Source of the DNA: Pedobacter zeaxanthinifaciens | GTDB taxonomy: Bacteria; Bacteroidota; Bacteroidia; Sphingobacteriales; Sphingobacteriaceae | Reading direction: 5' to 3' | Assembly (NCBI RefSeq): GCF_003313335.1 | Contig: NZ_QMHP01000007.1 | Coordinates: 124,001 to 188,000 of the forward strand | Length of the DNA: 64,000 nt | Shown: piece by piece, positions 44,529 to 54,107 of the stretch | Layout: each line of letters begins with the position of its first letter | How positions within the stretch are numbered: the first letter of the stretch is position 1 | Position numbers and translations under genes: made by a program | Notes under the pieces: model-generated | What the model was told of the DNA's origin: nothing | The model's input: only the letters and a program-made list of their open reading frames with translations | Databases searched by the model: none

Positions 44529-47500
44529 TTAAAAATCTAAAGTGAGTGAAAACGAAACGTTACGGTAATTAGGGTTGGCATAGATACCATCATAAGGCAC
44601 CCTAATTGAGCCTACCTCAGGATCATAGCCAGTATAATTAGTGAAAGTAAGTAAATTACGAGCCAACACCCTGAAGTTCGCACCCTTAATTACACTTGTT
44701 TTAAAAAGATTTTGTAGTTTCTGTTTACTGAATGTATAACCAAGTGCCACTTCTCTTAACTTTAAGTAGCTGCCGTCTTCAACCCAATATGCATTAGGAT
44801 CATTTTTATCGTACATACCTACGGACCAATAATCATAAGCTTTCTTTTGGCCAACCGGAACATCCGTCATATCCATGCGCTTACTTACGTAGTTAAATGC
44901 TAACCTCTGCTCTTTTCCATTATATACATCTCCGCCATTTTTCCAATCTAAAAGAACATATAGGGTAAATCCTTTATAGCTAACCGTATTTGAGATTCCC
45001 ATATTAAAATTGGGGTTTCCATCACCAATTTTACCATACCAATCTGCTCCGTTTTCCTTCAGTCTAATTGGCAACTCAGATGGCGTACCCTGTGAACCTT
45101 TTGGAACAACATAACCATCGGAGTTTACCTCATAATCATTAATTGTTTTACCTGTAGGAAGCTGCCGAGACATAACATCGAGGGTTTTTACAAACTGATA
45201 TCCGTACATGGCGCCGTAACTTTCACCTTCTTTTACATAAAACATGTATTGGTCACCAAGTGCTCCATCAGCAAAAACATAAGGAGCAATTGGTAAGCTC
45301 GTGATCTTTTGGCTGATTTTTGAAAAAACGACGTTAGTGTTCCATGAGAAATTCGGTTTTTTAAACCAATTTGCTCCTATACTAAACTCAAAAGTTTTAG
45401 ATTTTACAGTTCCTGCATTTTGCCATTGATTTGGGAAACCATCATTTAAGAAAGGGATTAATGGAACATTTAAGAATTGGTCATCTGTTTTAGACGATGC
45501 GTAAGTTGCTTCAAAAGAGAATTTTTTGAGGAAATTAACATTCAAACCAATTTCGTTTTCTGTAGTTTTAGATGGCTTTAAATAGGTGTTACCTTTTTGA
45601 GAAGGTGATGCATTTCCGTTTGTCAAAGCATAAACTTCATACTGCCAACTAAAGTCAGGGCGGATACCTGCAGTTCCTCTTGCAGCTCTAATTTTAAGTT
45701 CGTCGATCCCATTAATTTTAACATCTTGGCTTACACGATAGGCTGCAGAAATCCTATAATATGGATTCCATCTAGAGTCTGGTCCAAAAAGTGAAGAACC
45801 ATCATATCTAAACATACCATCCAACAATAACTTGTCTTTATAGTCGAGCCCTACAATTGCAAAATAGTTTTGTGCTCGCTCGGTTTGTTGCGAAGAACCC
45901 GCCGAGTTAATGGTTTCAAAGTTGTTAAAATTCTCTATCCCTGAAATTTTAAATTTCGACGCAGAAGTGAAGTTATTTTCCGTTTTACGGTTTTCATACA
46001 GATATGATAGCTTACCCTTTACGTTTAATTCGCTGCTGATTCGACCAGTAAGGTTTAATGTAAACTGGGTATTTTGATTATTAGTTTTTTTGTTGTTGAT
46101 AGACATAGCACCATCAGTATATGACATACCGTTGGTAGCTGCCGTACCTCCTGATTGCGTCCAAAAATCTTTTGGTGTAATAACCGTGTATTTATAGTTT
46201 TCGGTTTCAATAGAATGAGATAAATCGAGGTTAGCCCATTTGGATATTTTTGCGTTAAAATTGTAGTTCCCCAACCACCTGTTTGTTACCTCACTACGCT
46301 TTCTTTTATACAAATCATAGAGCGGGTTGGTAGCTTCCTGATTAAAGTGGTTGGATCTTAGATAGTAGGGTTGACCATCTGGATTTGATCCACCTAAATT
46401 GATATCCTTTTCTTGCCTAGCAATAGCGTAAAAAATACCACCAGCATTATTTGCGCTCAACGCATCTCCACCGTTGGATGTACCAGGAAACTGCACGTTA
46501 CGCAAAATATAAAGGTTTGACATACTAAACCTTAACCAGCTACTAATGTCCTGATCTAAATTTAACCTAAAGTTTTGTCTCTTGTATCCTTTTGTTAATG
46601 CAATTACTCCCTCCTGGGCATTATTTTCAAAAGAAGCATAGATATTACTTTTCTCGGACCTCGTTGCAATTGAAGCAAAGTTGGTTAAGTTTGAGCCTGT
46701 AACAAAAAATTCGCCCTGCTGATCAAATTCAACCCCATATGGATTATCTAAATAATGATCCGCATCTGGCGTCCTATTTCCAGAAATACCCGGGCTGTAT
46801 CCTGCAGCTAAGTAATTAGCCGGATAGGTTACGCCATCATATTTGGTGTATTTTCCTTTATAAGTTTCCCAATCTGAAGCGAGTTTATAAATATGTGCAT
46901 TCGCTGTTTCAAGCTTTTTAGCAATATTCTGGAAACCCAGCTCATTTCGTACCGTAATTGCTACATTATTTTGGTTAACAGCCTTACCTCTTTTGGTAAT
47001 AATAGATATTACACCATTTCCAGCCCTAGAACCATATAAAGCAGATGCTGCCGCACCCTTAACAACTTCCATCGACTCCACGTCATCGGCATTGATATCA
47101 GCCAAAGAGCCAGAAATGATAACTCCATCTACTATAATTAAGGGAGCAGCGCTAGTATTCAAATTATTATCGGCTCTCAGCTGTATATCTAATGATTGAC
47201 CAGGCATACCGCCATAAGAAGTAGCCTTTAGTCCAGCCACTTTACCAGTTAAAGCTGAGGTAAGTGAAGTGGGTGGTACTGCTGTCAACTGATCAGCTGA
47301 AATTTTGGTTACCGAAACAGTCATCTTCTCTTTAGTTGTAGCGCCAGCAACTCCAGATACAATTACTTCTTGCAACTGTTTAGAATCGCTGGATAGAGTG
47401 ACGTTGATTACATTACTTGTGACGACTTTTTCGACGCTTGAAAAGCTAATTGCGCTAAAAATCAATGTAGAACCAGTATTTGCATTAATTTGATACCTTC

Positions 47501-47672
47501 CCGAGGCATCAGTGGCAACTCCTGTTGTTGTCCCTTTAACTTTCACGCTTACACCTGGTATTGGAAGTCCGTCTTCGTTAGAAGTAACCGTACCAGTAAT
47601 TGTTCTATTTTGCGCCAATGCAGCGCTGGCTACAAATAGCAAAATGAACAAACTTTGTAGAAGTTTTTTCAT
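44529..47672 (-). CDS. SusC/RagA TonB-linked outer-membrane transporter (pair 2)
   Basis: 1047 residues. The signal peptide and first about 45 residues are nearly those of pairs 1 and 3 (MKKLLQSLFILLFVASAALA). The plug shows VKGAAASALYGSRAGNGVISIITKRGK. The barrel is quite different in sequence from the other two and ends RNVSFSLTLDF. It is a SusC-type importer without an STN domain. Confidence 0.93.
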   Translation of the reverse strand: MKKLLQSLFILLFVASAALAQNRTITGTVTSNEDGLPIPGVSVKVKGTTTGVATDASGRYQINANTGSTLIFSAISFSSVEKVVTSNVINVTLSSDSKQLQEVIVSGVAGATTKEKMTVSVTKISADQLTAVPPTSLTSALTGKVAGLKATSYGGMPGQSLDIQLRADNNLNTSAAPLIIVDGVIISGSLADINADDVESMEVVKGAAASALYGSRAGNGVISIITKRGKAVNQNNVAITVRNELGFQNIAKKLETANAHIYKLASDWETYKGKYTKYDGVTYPANYLAAGYSPGISGNRTPDADHYLDNPYGVEFDQQGEFFVTGSNLTNFASIATRSEKSNIYASFENNAQEGVIALTKGYKRQNFRLNLDQDISSWLRFSMSNLYILRNVQFPGTSNGGDALSANNAGGIFYAIARQEKDINLGGSNPDGQPYYLRSNHFNQEATNPLYDLYKRKRSEVTNRWLGNYNFNAKISKWANLDLSHSIETENYKYTVITPKDFWTQSGGTAATNGMSYTDGAMSINNKKTNNQNTQFTLNLTGRISSELNVKGKLSYLYENRKTENNFTSASKFKISGIENFNNFETINSAGSSQQTERAQNYFAIVGLDYKDKLLLDGMFRYDGSSLFGPDSRWNPYYRISAAYRVSQDVKINGIDELKIRAARGTAGIRPDFSWQYEVYALTNGNASPSQKGNTYLKPSKTTENEIGLNVNFLKKFSFEATYASSKTDDQFLNVPLIPFLNDGFPNQWQNAGTVKSKTFEFSIGANWFKKPNFSWNTNVVFSKISQKITSLPIAPYVFADGALGDQYMFYVKEGESYGAMYGYQFVKTLDVMSRQLPTGKTINDYEVNSDGYVVPKGSQGTPSELPIRLKENGADWYGKIGDGNPNFNMGISNTVSYKGFTLYVLLDWKNGGDVYNGKEQRLAFNYVSKRMDMTDVPVGQKKAYDYWSVGMYDKNDPNAYWVEDGSYLKLREVALGYTFSKQKLQNLFKTSVIKGANFRVLARNLLTFTNYTGYDPEVGSIRVPYDGIYANPNYRNVSFSLTLDF

Positions 47673-47716
47673 AAGTTTTAAAAAGAAATTAGGTTAGTTA
47701 ATAGTTAATTAAGTAT

Positions 47717-47749
47717 GCAAGATAGATACAACAAGCTTGCTACGGCAAG
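47717..47749 (-). promoter_or_regulatory. Candidate promoter of susC pair 2
   Basis: The minus strand has CTTG (47749-47746), a 21-bp gap and TATCTTGC (47724-47717), 45 bp before the ATG. It is conserved with the pair 1 promoter. Confidence 0.5.
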
Positions 47750-47937
47750 TTTTCAGCCGACTTTCAAACAACCTAAAGTTTTAAAAAACAACGAGTTAAC
47801 TAATCAATTATTTGATGTAACTTTTTAAAAATCAGCATTAAAAAGGATTTACATAAAACCATAAAAACACTCCATAAAGGAATAAATGTCACTTTAAAAT
47901 CACGAAGAGTGTGAACGGCAAAACACCACTCAATTGC

Positions 47938-47968
47938 AAAAAAAAATGCCACCCAAATAGGTGGCATT
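47938..47968 (-). terminator. Terminator of the 48002-48670 gene
   Basis: AATGCCACC and GGTGGCATT form a 9-bp stem; on the minus strand a run of T follows. Confidence 0.85.
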
Positions 47969-48001
47969 CTCTACTATAATTAGCTTAAAAGTTAGCTGAA
48001 A

Positions 48002-48670
48002 TTAATTTCCATTCATGTAAGCGAACAAACTAATAACGTCGTCTTTTTTCTTGAAATTATATTTATTTTTCTGCATAAACTCCTCAACCTTTGCTTCGTT
48101 TCCTTTAAAAAAATCAAGTATAGATTTTTTATCTAAAGTTATTGGTTTTAGTGTACCATCAGCATTTACTTTTGCGTAGTATTTTACGGCTGCAGATACA
48201 CGTTTTTCTTTGTTTGCAGAATTGTAACTAGTTACGTCTACTATTTTCTTAATCTCTTTAGTTAAAAGGCTGAAATCTTTACCTTGTTGCAAAACTTGAT
48301 AATAAACAGATTTACCGTTTTCAGGTATGTTAATGAATAAAGCACCAGCACCTGTGCCAGCGTTTAGGATGGTAAACTCTGAAACGATATTTACAAATTC
48401 CTTAAGTTCTTCGTCACTTGCTTTGTCTTTATACGTTAGCATATCCGCTACTTGATCATATTGAAGTAGCACAGTAACCTCTTTACTCGCCGAGCCAAAC
48501 TTCACAATACCTTTTTGAAACTCTGCATTAAAATAAGGGGAGCCAGAAATATCTGTGTATCTCACATTTCTTAGTGGCCTGCCTAAGTTATCGGCTAGAA
48601 ATTGGGCTTTAACAGCCACACTGCTTAATAGCAAAAATGCACCGAGTAAAAATTTAAAATTCCTTATCAT
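48002..48670 (-). CDS. Secreted protein of unknown function
   Basis: 222 residues with signal peptide (ending SSVAVKAQ). The mature part contains GSPYFNAEFQKGIVKF, a helical region around ELKEFVNIVSEF, and a C-terminal KKSILDFFKGNEAKVEEFMQKNKYNFKKKDDVISLF that looks like a short domain common in exported Bacteroidota proteins. I do not recognise a named family. It lies between two terminators, so it is likely monocistronic. Confidence 0.7.
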   Translation of the reverse strand: MIRNFKFLLGAFLLLSSVAVKAQFLADNLGRPLRNVRYTDISGSPYFNAEFQKGIVKFGSASKEVTVLLQYDQVADMLTYKDKASDEELKEFVNIVSEFTILNAGTGAGALFINIPENGKSVYYQVLQQGKDFSLLTKEIKKIVDVTSYNSANKEKRVSAAVKYYAKVNADGTLKPITLDKKSILDFFKGNEAKVEEFMQKNKYNFKKKDDVISLFAYMNGN

Positions 48671-48702
48671 AAAAAGATAAATTAGATATAAGCGTTAAAA
48701 AT

Positions 48703-48735
48703 AAAAAAAGGCTCTTCTTTTTACAGAAGAGCCTT
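48703..48735 (-). terminator. Terminator of the third SusC/SusD operon
   Basis: AAGGCTCTTCT and AGAAGAGCCTT form a perfect 11-bp stem around a TTTTAC loop; on the minus strand a T run follows. Confidence 0.88.
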
Positions 48736-48749
48736 ATAGTTTTTGGATT

Positions 48750-49262
48750 TTAGTTTCCTAAAGTAAGTGTAAACGTTTTGTAGTTTGCACTTGGAGCAAC
48801 AGTACCATTTCCAGTTAATGTAACTCTTAATGGGAAAGTTGCAGTTCCAGCAATTGATCCTGGAATCATATCAACTAAAATATACCCAGTTGATGAGTTA
48901 GCTGGGATAGTTAACTTGTTTGCACCTACAGGTCTGAAGTTATAGTGTGTACCTGCAACTGCAGTGCTGCTTGTTTCAACTGCGAAACCAATTTCAGTAG
49001 CTGAAGCAGATTGCGGACCAACTAACTGAACGTAGATTGTGTCAGTTCCTCTTGTGTTAACATTAACTCTTCTAGACACCATTGTTTGTCCAGTTGAAGA
49101 AACGCCCATTGCAGCAAGCTTAGTTGTGTTAAATCCTTGCAAATGATTTTTAAATTCCACTACAGTAGGACCAGTGTAAGTTAATTCATCCTTCGGCATA
49201 CAACCTACCATAATCGAGCCCAACAGTACAGCTGAGAATATGTATAAAATTACTTTTTTCAT
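48750..49262 (-). CDS. SusE-position surface lipoprotein (DUF4843/DUF1735-like)
   Basis: 170 residues. Lipoprotein signal ending SIMVGCMPKD. One Ig/Calx-beta-like domain with VNVNTRGTDTIYVQLVG, SSTAVAGTHYNF and TIPANSSTGYILVDM, a pattern of small lipoproteins encoded beside SusC/SusD pairs. The exact family is uncertain. It is the third gene of operon 3, 11 bp after susD. Confidence 0.75.
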   Translation of the reverse strand: MKKVILYIFSAVLLGSIMVGCMPKDELTYTGPTVVEFKNHLQGFNTTKLAAMGVSSTGQTMVSRRVNVNTRGTDTIYVQLVGPQSASATEIGFAVETSSTAVAGTHYNFRPVGANKLTIPANSSTGYILVDMIPGSIAGTATFPLRVTLTGNGTVAPSANYKTFTLTLGN

Positions 49263-49273
49263 CTTTTAAAATT

Positions 49274-50737
49274 TTAGTATCCTGGATTTTTTTGAATCCC
49301 TAATAATTGTTCCGCATTTGGAATAGGGGCCAATAATTTGAAATCAGTTGCTACAATTGTACCTACACCAGTTTTAGCTGGTTTAGTGATACCACCAGCA
49401 AGCCTCTTAAGATCAAACCAACGATGTCCTTCGAAGAAAAGCTCTCTTCTACGCTCTTGCTGGATGAAGTTAACCACGTTGATATCTGTAGGTACGGTAA
49501 CTCCAGTTGCATTTCTAGCTGCTCTCAATTGAGTTACTACAGTTGCAGCAGAAGCATATTGAGTTTGACCAGCTAAAGCCTCAGCTTTCAATAACAATAA
49601 ATCAGCAAAACGCATCACTTTAGGGTTATCTGCGTAAGCACCTCTTGCTGCTGAATATTTATCAGCCCAGTTAAACAAAGGTGTTGGAGCTGCTGAGCTA
49701 CCACCAAATTGGAAAATCATTCCCAAACGATCGTCACCTGTAGTGAAAAGTGCTCTTAACTCATCAGAAACAGTTTGTCCACCGAAAGTAGAGATACCGT
49801 TGTATCCATTTGGATGCGTATAAGTGTAAAGAGACTCGTTACTACCAGTTACACCACCTAATTGAGTTGCTGCATTGATAGATAATTCAAAAAGAGACTC
49901 AGGGTTAGGCAAAGCTTTAAAAGCAGCTACATACTGACCAGCGCCAGCTAATCTTGCTGCAGTATTTGCAGTGCTCATAGCATTGTCTAATTCAGTAACA
50001 GCCTCAGCCCAACGACCTGAATAAACATAAAGTTTACCTAGTAATCCATAAGCTGCACCTTTGTTCATTCTTAAAGTTGAAGCAGTAGCGCCTGATGAGA
50101 ATAAAGCGATTGATGCTCTCAAGTCATCTTCGATACTTTTATAAACTTGTGCTACAGTTGCTCTAGGAGTTTGCTCAGCATCAGGTAAGCCTAAAGTAGC
50201 TTTCAAACGCAAAGGAACACTTTTGTCAAATCCTCCACCTGCAGTAGTAATGTTAGTTGGCTCATAACCGTAAACACGAGCTAAGTCAAAATATAACATC
50301 GCTCTTAAAGCTAATGCTTCAGCTTTAATTTGCGGTTTTTTAGCTAACGCAGCAGGGCTATTATCAGCAGAAGCATCAATAGTTTGAATAATGATGTTGG
50401 CATCATTGATCGCTGCATAAGCTGTAGTCCAAATATTGTAATGCGAGTTTACTTGGTTTGAGTTTTGTCCGATATACCTACCGTTTGCGTAAGTTAGCTC
50501 AGTGTAAATATTATCCGCCATTACATCTCCTAACAAGATGAAATCTCTTCCATAATAGTTAAAAGCAATTAATCTTGAATATACTGAGTTAAGTAATGAC
50601 TCATAACCAACGATGGTACTCAATGCCGACTTATCAGAAATCTGATTTTTTGGCTCCACCTCTACCATTTTTTCACACGAGCTTACTAACAAGCCAAGTG
50701 CAAAACTTAATATTAAAAATTTCTTTTTCATCTTCAT
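49274..50737 (-). CDS. SusD/RagB family surface lipoprotein (pair 3)
   Basis: 487 residues. Lipoprotein signal ending LLVSSCEKMVEVEPKNQ. Helices with PQIKAEALALRAMLYFDLARVYGY, RMNKGAAYGLLGKLYVYSGRWAEAV, and the terminal ERRRELFFEGHRWFDLKRLAGG and LAPIPNAEQLLGIQKNPGY are textbook SusD. It begins 2 bp after its SusC gene, so translation is likely coupled. Confidence 0.94.
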   Translation of the reverse strand: MKMKKKFLILSFALGLLVSSCEKMVEVEPKNQISDKSALSTIVGYESLLNSVYSRLIAFNYYGRDFILLGDVMADNIYTELTYANGRYIGQNSNQVNSHYNIWTTAYAAINDANIIIQTIDASADNSPAALAKKPQIKAEALALRAMLYFDLARVYGYEPTNITTAGGGFDKSVPLRLKATLGLPDAEQTPRATVAQVYKSIEDDLRASIALFSSGATASTLRMNKGAAYGLLGKLYVYSGRWAEAVTELDNAMSTANTAARLAGAGQYVAAFKALPNPESLFELSINAATQLGGVTGSNESLYTYTHPNGYNGISTFGGQTVSDELRALFTTGDDRLGMIFQFGGSSAAPTPLFNWADKYSAARGAYADNPKVMRFADLLLLKAEALAGQTQYASAATVVTQLRAARNATGVTVPTDINVVNFIQQERRRELFFEGHRWFDLKRLAGGITKPAKTGVGTIVATDFKLLAPIPNAEQLLGIQKNPGY

Positions 50738-50739
50738 AA

Positions 50740-53700
50740 TTATAAATCAATAGAAATACCTCCAGAAATTGTTTTAGGCTGAGCAAAGTTGTTCAAGTTG
50801 TTTCCTGTGTTCTCTGGATCTTCACCTCTATAATTAGTAATAGTTGCTAAATTCAATCCTTGTAAGAATACGTTCACACCTTGTAATCCCGCCTTAGATG
50901 CCCATTTCGATGGCAATCTGTAACTTAACGTAACTTGTTTCAAACGGATATATGATGATTTTTGGATATATCTTGATGACAAGTTAGTTGGATCGTAACC
51001 TCCTGGTTCAGTATAACCATCGTAAGCACGTGGAACACTTGTAATTTGACCTGGAGTAGTCCATCTATCTAACTGACTTGTTACTTGGTTCTCAATTGAC
51101 ATACCTGAAGCCTCTAAAATTTGAGCTGTTTGTAAGTAAGTTGAGTTACCATACTGATATTGGAACATTACATCTAAACTTAAGCCTTTGTAAGAGAAGT
51201 TATTGCTGAAACCACCAAACGAGTTAGGGTTAGCATAACCGATAATTGTATCGTCTGTATTAGCTAAAGGTACGTAAGTGATGTTATTGTTTACATCATA
51301 GAACATTGGTCTACCATCAGCAGGGTTAACACCAGCATATCTGAAGCTATACAAGATGTTTGTTGGTTTACCTACGATGTAAGAGTTACCAATTCTTTGC
51401 GCACCATTGTTAAGTTCGATTAACTTGTTTCTGAAGAAAGCAATGTTAAATGTAGTAGTCCATTTGAAACCATCTTTCATATCAACGTTTACAGTTGATA
51501 ATTCAAGATCAAGACCTTTACCATCTAATCTACCACCGTTTTCACGAACTGAAGTGAAACCAGAGTTGATTGGTAAAGTACGATCTAATAATAGTTTTGT
51601 AGTTTTCTTTTGGTAAACATCAACAGCACCAGTGATTCTGTTGTTGAAGAAACCGAAATCTAAACCAAGACCAACTTGTTGTGTTTGCTCCCAAGTAAGT
51701 AATGGGTTAGCAATTTGAGATGGTCTGATAGCAGCAGCACCATTGTAAGCACCAGCAGCACCAGGAGAGGTGTATAATGCGATAGCACCGAAATCCGAAG
51801 TAGGTTGAGTACCCACAACACCAAAGTTACCTCTTAATTTCAAATCACTTAGGAAACCTACTGATTTCATGAATTCTTCTTCTGAGATTCTCCATCCAGC
51901 AGACACACCACCGAATAAACCGAATTTGTAGTCAGAACCGAATCTTGAAGAACCATCATACCTTAAGTTACCAGTTAGTAAATATTTACCTTTGTAATCA
52001 TAGTTTACACTACCAATTAAACTGGCGATTTTAAAACCAGTAAAGGTTGATGTAGTAGCTGTTGGTGTAGCTGCACTGCTAATCAAAGTGAAAAGCGGGC
52101 TAGGAAATCCTTGTGCAGAAGCTCCAATTTGCTCTTGTTGATTTGATCTGAACTCGAAACCACCTAACACTGAAAAATTGTGATCAGAAATGGTTTTGCT
52201 ATAGTTAGCAGTGATACTTGTATTATAGTTAAAGTTACGGATAAAGTTTTCCGCTCCTGAACCACCAATACCTGCATAAGCCGGGATAGATGATGGTCTG
52301 TAAGAGAAGTTTTTAGCATCAGCAAAATCCATACCTGCAAAAGCTCTCAATTTCAAATCTTTTAACAAGCTATAGTTTAATGCTAAGCTACCTACAGTTT
52401 GGAAACTTCTAGTGTTTTTCAACTCCTCGATAGTGTGCTGAATAATGTTGATATTCTGCGCATTTCTCAAGTTAGCTCCGTTTCTGTAAGTTCCATCAGG
52501 CATATAAATAGTGTTATATGGAGGGATAAATAATGCACCAGTAAATGGTGTATTAACGAAGAAACCTGCGTTTGTACTAGGACCAGAAGATCTAGTGTAA
52601 GCAATGTTCAAGTTACTTTCAACCGATAATTTATCGCTGATTTTGTGCTCGATGTTAGATCTTAAGCCTCCTTTTTTGTACTCAGACATCAAAACAACAC
52701 CATCAGTGTTATTGAAGTTTCCTGACAAGAAGAACTTAGTTTTGTCGTTACCACCGTTAACAGATAAGTTATACTCGCCAAAGTTTGCTTTTCTGAACAA
52801 CTCATTGTACCAATCAGTTGTAGTGAAAGAATCTGGCTTAGTAGTTTGTCCGTAAGATGCACTGTGGAAGTTGCTTAACGCAGTTGCTACCGGGTTACCC
52901 AATCTTAAAGCTCTGTTTACAACAGCTTCTCTACGTAATAGATAGTACTGATCAGAGTTTAAAGTTTCGTAAGGGTTGATTTGCTCGTTAACACCTTGTT
53001 GAACCGATAATTTCAAGTTTGTTTTACCAGCTTTACCTTTTTTAGTAGTTACCACAACTACACCATTTGCAGCTTGTGAACCGTAAATAGAAGCAGTAGC
53101 AGCATCTTTCAATACTTGGATCGACTCGATATCAGCTGGGTTTAAAGCAGCTAAAACGTTTTGAGTAGTACCTGTAGATAAACCACCTGGGTTAACTTGA
53201 ACACCATCGATAACGTATAATGGATCTGCTGAACCATTAATTGTACCAATACCGCGAACCCTAACTGTGATACCTGAACCTGGCTGACCACTGTTAGTAG
53301 TTACCTGAACACCGGCAGCACGGCCTTGTAATGCTTTATCGAAAGATTGTACTGGCAATAAAGCGATTTGCTCACCAGACACACTTGATACCGCACCAGT
53401 TAATGATTTTTTAGTAGTAGACGTATACCCCGTTACAACAACTTCATTTAAGCCTTTTGAGTCAGCTTCTAATGAAACACTGATTGAAGTAGATGATCCG
53501 ATACTTACAGTTTGAGGAGTGAAACCCAAAGAGCTGAATTCCAAAGCAGTTGCCGAAGCTGGCACCGATAATGAAAACTTTCCATTTGCTCCAGTAGACA
53601 CGCCTACATTGGATCCCTTCACTTTTACACTCACACCTGGCAACGGCAGTCCATCTTCCTTAGAAGTAACCGTACCAGTAATTGTTCTATTTTGCGCCAT

Positions 53701-53754
53701 TGCCGAAGCGGCAACAAAAAGCAAAATGAACAAACTTTGTAGAAGTTTTTTCAT
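50740..53754 (-). CDS. SusC/RagA TonB-linked outer-membrane transporter (pair 3)
   Basis: 1004 residues. Signal peptide MKKLLQSLFILLFVAASAMA, regulatory-like domain, plug signature LKDAATASIYGSQAANGVVVVTTKKGK, and a barrel ending AQPKTISGGISIDL. The coding DNA reads unusually evenly, with codons that suggest high expression (many GGT/GTA-type), compared with pairs 1 and 2; this is an impression, not computed. There is no STN domain. Confidence 0.94.
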   Translation of the reverse strand: MKKLLQSLFILLFVAASAMAQNRTITGTVTSKEDGLPLPGVSVKVKGSNVGVSTGANGKFSLSVPASATALEFSSLGFTPQTVSIGSSTSISVSLEADSKGLNEVVVTGYTSTTKKSLTGAVSSVSGEQIALLPVQSFDKALQGRAAGVQVTTNSGQPGSGITVRVRGIGTINGSADPLYVIDGVQVNPGGLSTGTTQNVLAALNPADIESIQVLKDAATASIYGSQAANGVVVVTTKKGKAGKTNLKLSVQQGVNEQINPYETLNSDQYYLLRREAVVNRALRLGNPVATALSNFHSASYGQTTKPDSFTTTDWYNELFRKANFGEYNLSVNGGNDKTKFFLSGNFNNTDGVVLMSEYKKGGLRSNIEHKISDKLSVESNLNIAYTRSSGPSTNAGFFVNTPFTGALFIPPYNTIYMPDGTYRNGANLRNAQNINIIQHTIEELKNTRSFQTVGSLALNYSLLKDLKLRAFAGMDFADAKNFSYRPSSIPAYAGIGGSGAENFIRNFNYNTSITANYSKTISDHNFSVLGGFEFRSNQQEQIGASAQGFPSPLFTLISSAATPTATTSTFTGFKIASLIGSVNYDYKGKYLLTGNLRYDGSSRFGSDYKFGLFGGVSAGWRISEEEFMKSVGFLSDLKLRGNFGVVGTQPTSDFGAIALYTSPGAAGAYNGAAAIRPSQIANPLLTWEQTQQVGLGLDFGFFNNRITGAVDVYQKKTTKLLLDRTLPINSGFTSVRENGGRLDGKGLDLELSTVNVDMKDGFKWTTTFNIAFFRNKLIELNNGAQRIGNSYIVGKPTNILYSFRYAGVNPADGRPMFYDVNNNITYVPLANTDDTIIGYANPNSFGGFSNNFSYKGLSLDVMFQYQYGNSTYLQTAQILEASGMSIENQVTSQLDRWTTPGQITSVPRAYDGYTEPGGYDPTNLSSRYIQKSSYIRLKQVTLSYRLPSKWASKAGLQGVNVFLQGLNLATITNYRGEDPENTGNNLNNFAQPKTISGGISIDL

Positions 53755-53797
53755 AAACTTTTTAAAAATTTAGGTTAGTTAATAATTAATTAGGAGC

Positions 53798-53829
53798 TAA
53801 ATATATACACCTTTTATGTGTAACACAAA
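53798..53829 (-). promoter_or_regulatory. Candidate promoter of susC pair 3
   Basis: The minus strand has TTTG (53829-53826), a 20-bp gap and TATATTTA (53805-53798), about 44 bp before the ATG. It fits the Bacteroidota -33/-7 pattern and differs from the promoter shared by pairs 1 and 2. Confidence 0.5.
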
Positions 53830-54040
53830 TTTTATTTAACATTTTTTAACAAAGAAGCCCAAAAAGACACATTTTTTGATATTTATCAGTTCAGAAGTGT
53901 AATTATACCGATACAAAACGCTTTAACATATAGCATATTTTAGAGTTAATATTTCATAATAATTAGCAACAAATGAAATGAAAACTCCAAAAGCGAATAA
54001 ACATTACGCTATTAATTACTGTTTGGACTACACAGACAAC

Positions 54041-54067
54041 AAAAAAGGGAAAGCATTAGCCTTCCCT
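54041..54067 (-). terminator. Terminator of the M14 peptidase gene
   Basis: AGGGAAGGC and GCTTTCCCT form a stem (one mismatch) around TAAT, then six T on the minus strand. Confidence 0.78.
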
Positions 54068-54107
54068 GTTAAGTTTTTTCATGGCGTTTTACGCCGATGG
54101 CTTTGAT

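Larger units (their letters stand above)
47673..48001. other. Intergenic stretch upstream of susC pair 2
   Basis: 329 bp with the candidate promoter (47717-47749), the segment shared with the pair 1 upstream region (about 47700-47775), and the terminator of the next gene (47938-47968). Nothing else is recognised. Confidence 0.6.
53755..54107. other. Intergenic stretch upstream of susC pair 3
   Basis: 353 bp. Next to the gene is a candidate promoter (53798-53829). The terminator of the M14 peptidase lies at 54041-54067. The rest is AT-rich with no recognised feature. Confidence 0.6.
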
